Below, in pieces: positions 4,264 through 5,235 of a stretch of DNA of 5,235 nt (its first letter is position 1; each line of letters starts with the position of its first letter). The position numbers and the translations under genes are program-made. The DNA comes from Casimicrobiaceae bacterium. GTDB lineage: Bacteria > Pseudomonadota > Gammaproteobacteria > Burkholderiales > Casimicrobiaceae. The stretch is from the NCBI GenBank assembly GCA_955652025.1, contig CATPAO010000297.1, positions 1-5,235 of the forward strand, read 5' to 3'. Below the pieces are notes generated by a model. That model worked only from the letters and a program-made list of their open reading frames with translations, had not been told where the DNA came from and did no database searches.

Positions 4264-4433
4264 ATCGCTGCGACGATCTCGGGCGTCGGTTTGATCTGCC
4301 GGCCGCAATGTGGGCATTTCGCGCTGCCTTGCTGAAGGAGCGCGATGGGCGCGGCGATCGTGCGCTGGCCGTGAAAAAAAGTGGGAGGGTGCTTTGCCTC
4401 TTCACGACGGCGTCCGGAATTAAATGTCAGATT
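4248..4433 (-). pseudogene. Zinc-ribbon-like C-terminal fragment without a start codon
   Basis: A minus-strand frame open from 4433 to a TAG at 4248-4250 encodes 61 residues with good protein character at the end: HGQRTIAAPIALLQQGSAKC, then PHCGRQIKPTPEIVAAIQVL. CPHCG is one half of a typical zinc-ribbon knuckle, though only this one Cys pair is present. The frame contains no ATG, GTG or TTG start. An overlapping frame starts with GTG at 4403-4405 (MKRQSTLPLFF) and would join it by a -1 shift at a run of seven T on the minus strand (4374-4380). This is either a gene broken by a homopolymer indel, a fragment that lost its 5' end, or less likely a frameshifted gene. It is convergent with the receiver gene and overlaps its last 16 bases. 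Confidence 0.4.
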
Positions 4434-4447
4434 TTATCCAATAGGGA

Positions 4448-4669
4448 GTGACCGATGCGATCCTTGAACACCTCACCGCATACGTGATCGGCGTTCTCAT
4501 CGTGTGGGCGGTGATCATCGCAGTTGGATACCTCCTCAACGGCCCCACCCCCGACTTTCCAATTCTCCATGTCTTTGGTGGTTTTCTACTGGGCATGCTC
4601 TCCATGTACATTGCCACGCGTATCCATCCTCCCAAGCGGAAGGACCCTCACAGTTGGGGGCCACACTAA
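4448..4669 (+). CDS. Small two-helix membrane protein (73 residues, GTG start)
   Basis: The ORF encodes two clear hydrophobic segments, about 12-30 (YVIGVLIVWAVIIAVGYLL) and 38-57 (PILHVFGGFLLGMLSMYIAT). A short NGPTPDF turn joins them, and a basic tail (RIHPPKRKDP) follows, consistent with a hairpin inner-membrane protein whose C-terminus is cytoplasmic. I do not recognise a family. The start is problematic: GTG at 4448 is the first usable codon, but the only purine-rich sequence (AGGGA) abuts it. An ATG at 4424-4426 lies in the same frame six codons before a TAG at 4442-4444, as if the protein once began MSDFIQ and continued through codon seven. The stop codon overlaps the ATG of the next ORF (TAATG). 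The membrane pattern makes real coding likely despite the uncertain start. Confidence 0.6.
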   Translation: MTDAILEHLTAYVIGVLIVWAVIIAVGYLLNGPTPDFPILHVFGGFLLGMLSMYIATRIHPPKRKDPHSWGPH

Positions 4670-4824
4670 TGGTGCGGACGACTGTAGCTGAGCCCGTTTC
4701 CCGGTCGCGGGATAGGTCCTTCGACCGCCACGGCGGACACCAAGGATTCCCCGCCGACGTGCGGCGCGATCTCTCGAAGCTTCGCAGTTATTGGTGTAGC
4801 CAAGACACCACGCTGAGCGAGTAA
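4669..4824 (+). CDS. Possible small ORF translationally coupled to the membrane protein (51 residues)
   Basis: The ATG at 4669-4671 shares its A with the TAA that ends the preceding gene (TAATG), an arrangement typical of stop-restart coupling, so no separate ribosome site is needed. The product would be polar and basic (MVRTTVAEPVSRSRDRSFDR, then HGGHQGFPADVRRDLSKLRS) ending in YWCSQDTTLSE, with no membrane segment or recognised motif. The opposite strand also has a fairly protein-like frame here (LATPITAKLREIAPHVGG), so the coding strand is not certain. The coupling is the main support. It converges with the gene ending at 4838. Confidence 0.35.
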   Translation: MVRTTVAEPVSRSRDRSFDRHGGHQGFPADVRRDLSKLRSYWCSQDTTLSE

Positions 4825-4837
4825 GCGGTGGCGGGAT

Positions 4838-5235
4838 TTAGCCTTCACTGACCGCCGCCACGCCAAGGTCCGCGAACAGGCGCGCCGCCCCATCCATTGC
4901 CGCGAACCGCCTGCGCCTCGCGCAATAGGTGATGTACCGGCGCAGGAACACGCGCAGCAAGAACGACTCAAGCGCGTCGATCGCCGGCGGCTTCGCCAGG
5001 TGCGGGTTGATCTGCGGCGGCTGCTCTTCCAACTGCACCAACTCCGCGTGCGTGACCATCCGATAGGCGTTGAACGACCCGCCGCCCCCTTGCATGCGAA
5101 TCTCGGCGGGCCCGGTAATCTCCCACTCCGCGTAGCGTTCGGCGATCGCATGCCGCTCGGCCACGTAACGCGCGCGGACCCACTTGCCGGTGCGCGGATC
5201 GCGGTGGCGGAAGGGGTAGAGCAAAAGTGGGGAAA
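4838..5235 (-). CDS. Uncharacterised protein, 5' end outside window
   Basis: The frame is open from the right edge to a TAA at 4838-4840, giving 131 residues in the window. A TTG lies at 5222-5224, but the frame continues beyond the edge, so the true start is probably just outside. Visible blocks: YPFRHRDPRTGKWVRARYVA near the start, YAEWEITGPAEIRMQGGGGS, HAELVQLEEQPPQINPHLA, then FLLRVFLRRYITYCARRRRF and a tail DGAARLFADLGVAAVSEG. The RDPRTGKWVRARY and FLLRVFLRRYITYCARRRR blocks look conserved, not random, and I have the impression of similar hypothetical proteins in other proteobacterial accessory regions, but I cannot name a family. There is no signal peptide, and the basic, aromatic C-terminal helix might bind nucleic acid. 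High GC at third positions supports coding. Confidence 0.72.
   Translation of the reverse strand, partial: SPLLLYPFRHRDPRTGKWVRARYVAERHAIAERYAEWEITGPAEIRMQGGGGSFNAYRMVTHAELVQLEEQPPQINPHLAKPPAIDALESFLLRVFLRRYITYCARRRRFAAMDGAARLFADLGVAAVSEG

Noticed and set aside
1..5235. CRISPR array, toxin-antitoxin pair, IS element with terminal inverted repeats, or origin of replication
   Set aside because: I saw no regularly spaced repeats, no recognisable toxin or antitoxin motif, no transposase DDE block and no iteron array in the window.

Overview
This window comes from a GC-rich bacterial chromosome, most likely a proteobacterium (beta or gamma; Burkholderiales-like is my best guess). The evidence is the style of the queA gene product and an encoded CCA end on a tRNA-Leu fragment. 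Only the left edge (1-723, minus strand) is recognisable core genome: the N-terminal 241 residues of QueA, the queuosine-pathway S-adenosylmethionine:tRNA ribosyltransferase-isomerase. The rest has the character of a worn genomic island: short ORFs, truncated genes, long gene-poor stretches and recombination scars.

The boundary of the accessory DNA can be read directly. Thirteen bases upstream of queA lies the 3' half of a tRNA-Leu with a CAA anticodon (737-791, minus strand). It runs from the anticodon loop through the variable arm and T-arm to CCA, but the 5' half is missing. A second, shorter tRNA 3' end in the same orientation sits at 2367-2388. Beside it are two copies of TACCCCCG, and on the other side a 38-codon remnant of a P4-type tyrosine integrase. 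The simplest reading is tandem or successive integrations into a tRNA-Leu gene, leaving degraded attachment scars and a dead integrase. The 1.6 kb segment between the scars carries two divergent genes for probably exported proteins: a small four-cysteine protein (995-1309, minus) and a GlcG/HbpS-family protein (1707-2204, plus).

From about 2390 to 2850 I find no convincing gene, only overlapping hairpins and a short direct repeat. The right half (2850-5235) is a cluster of small genes: a 64-residue helical protein (2897-3091, plus); a leftward group of a basic ORF and two single-pass membrane ORFs, two of which overlap in different frames (3716 to 3128); a stand-alone CheY-like receiver protein with a complete phosphorylation site (3862-4263, plus); a broken zinc-ribbon-like reading frame convergent with it (4248-4433, minus); a two-helix membrane protein that overlaps the next ORF by one base (4448-4669 and 4669-4824, plus); and an uncharacterised protein running off the right edge (4838-5235, minus).

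No complete defence, toxin or metabolic system is visible. The strongest signals are the tRNA-Leu scars with the integrase remnant, the queA leader placed directly behind a tRNA fragment, and the receiver gene surrounded by very small membrane proteins. All functional links between these genes are inference.
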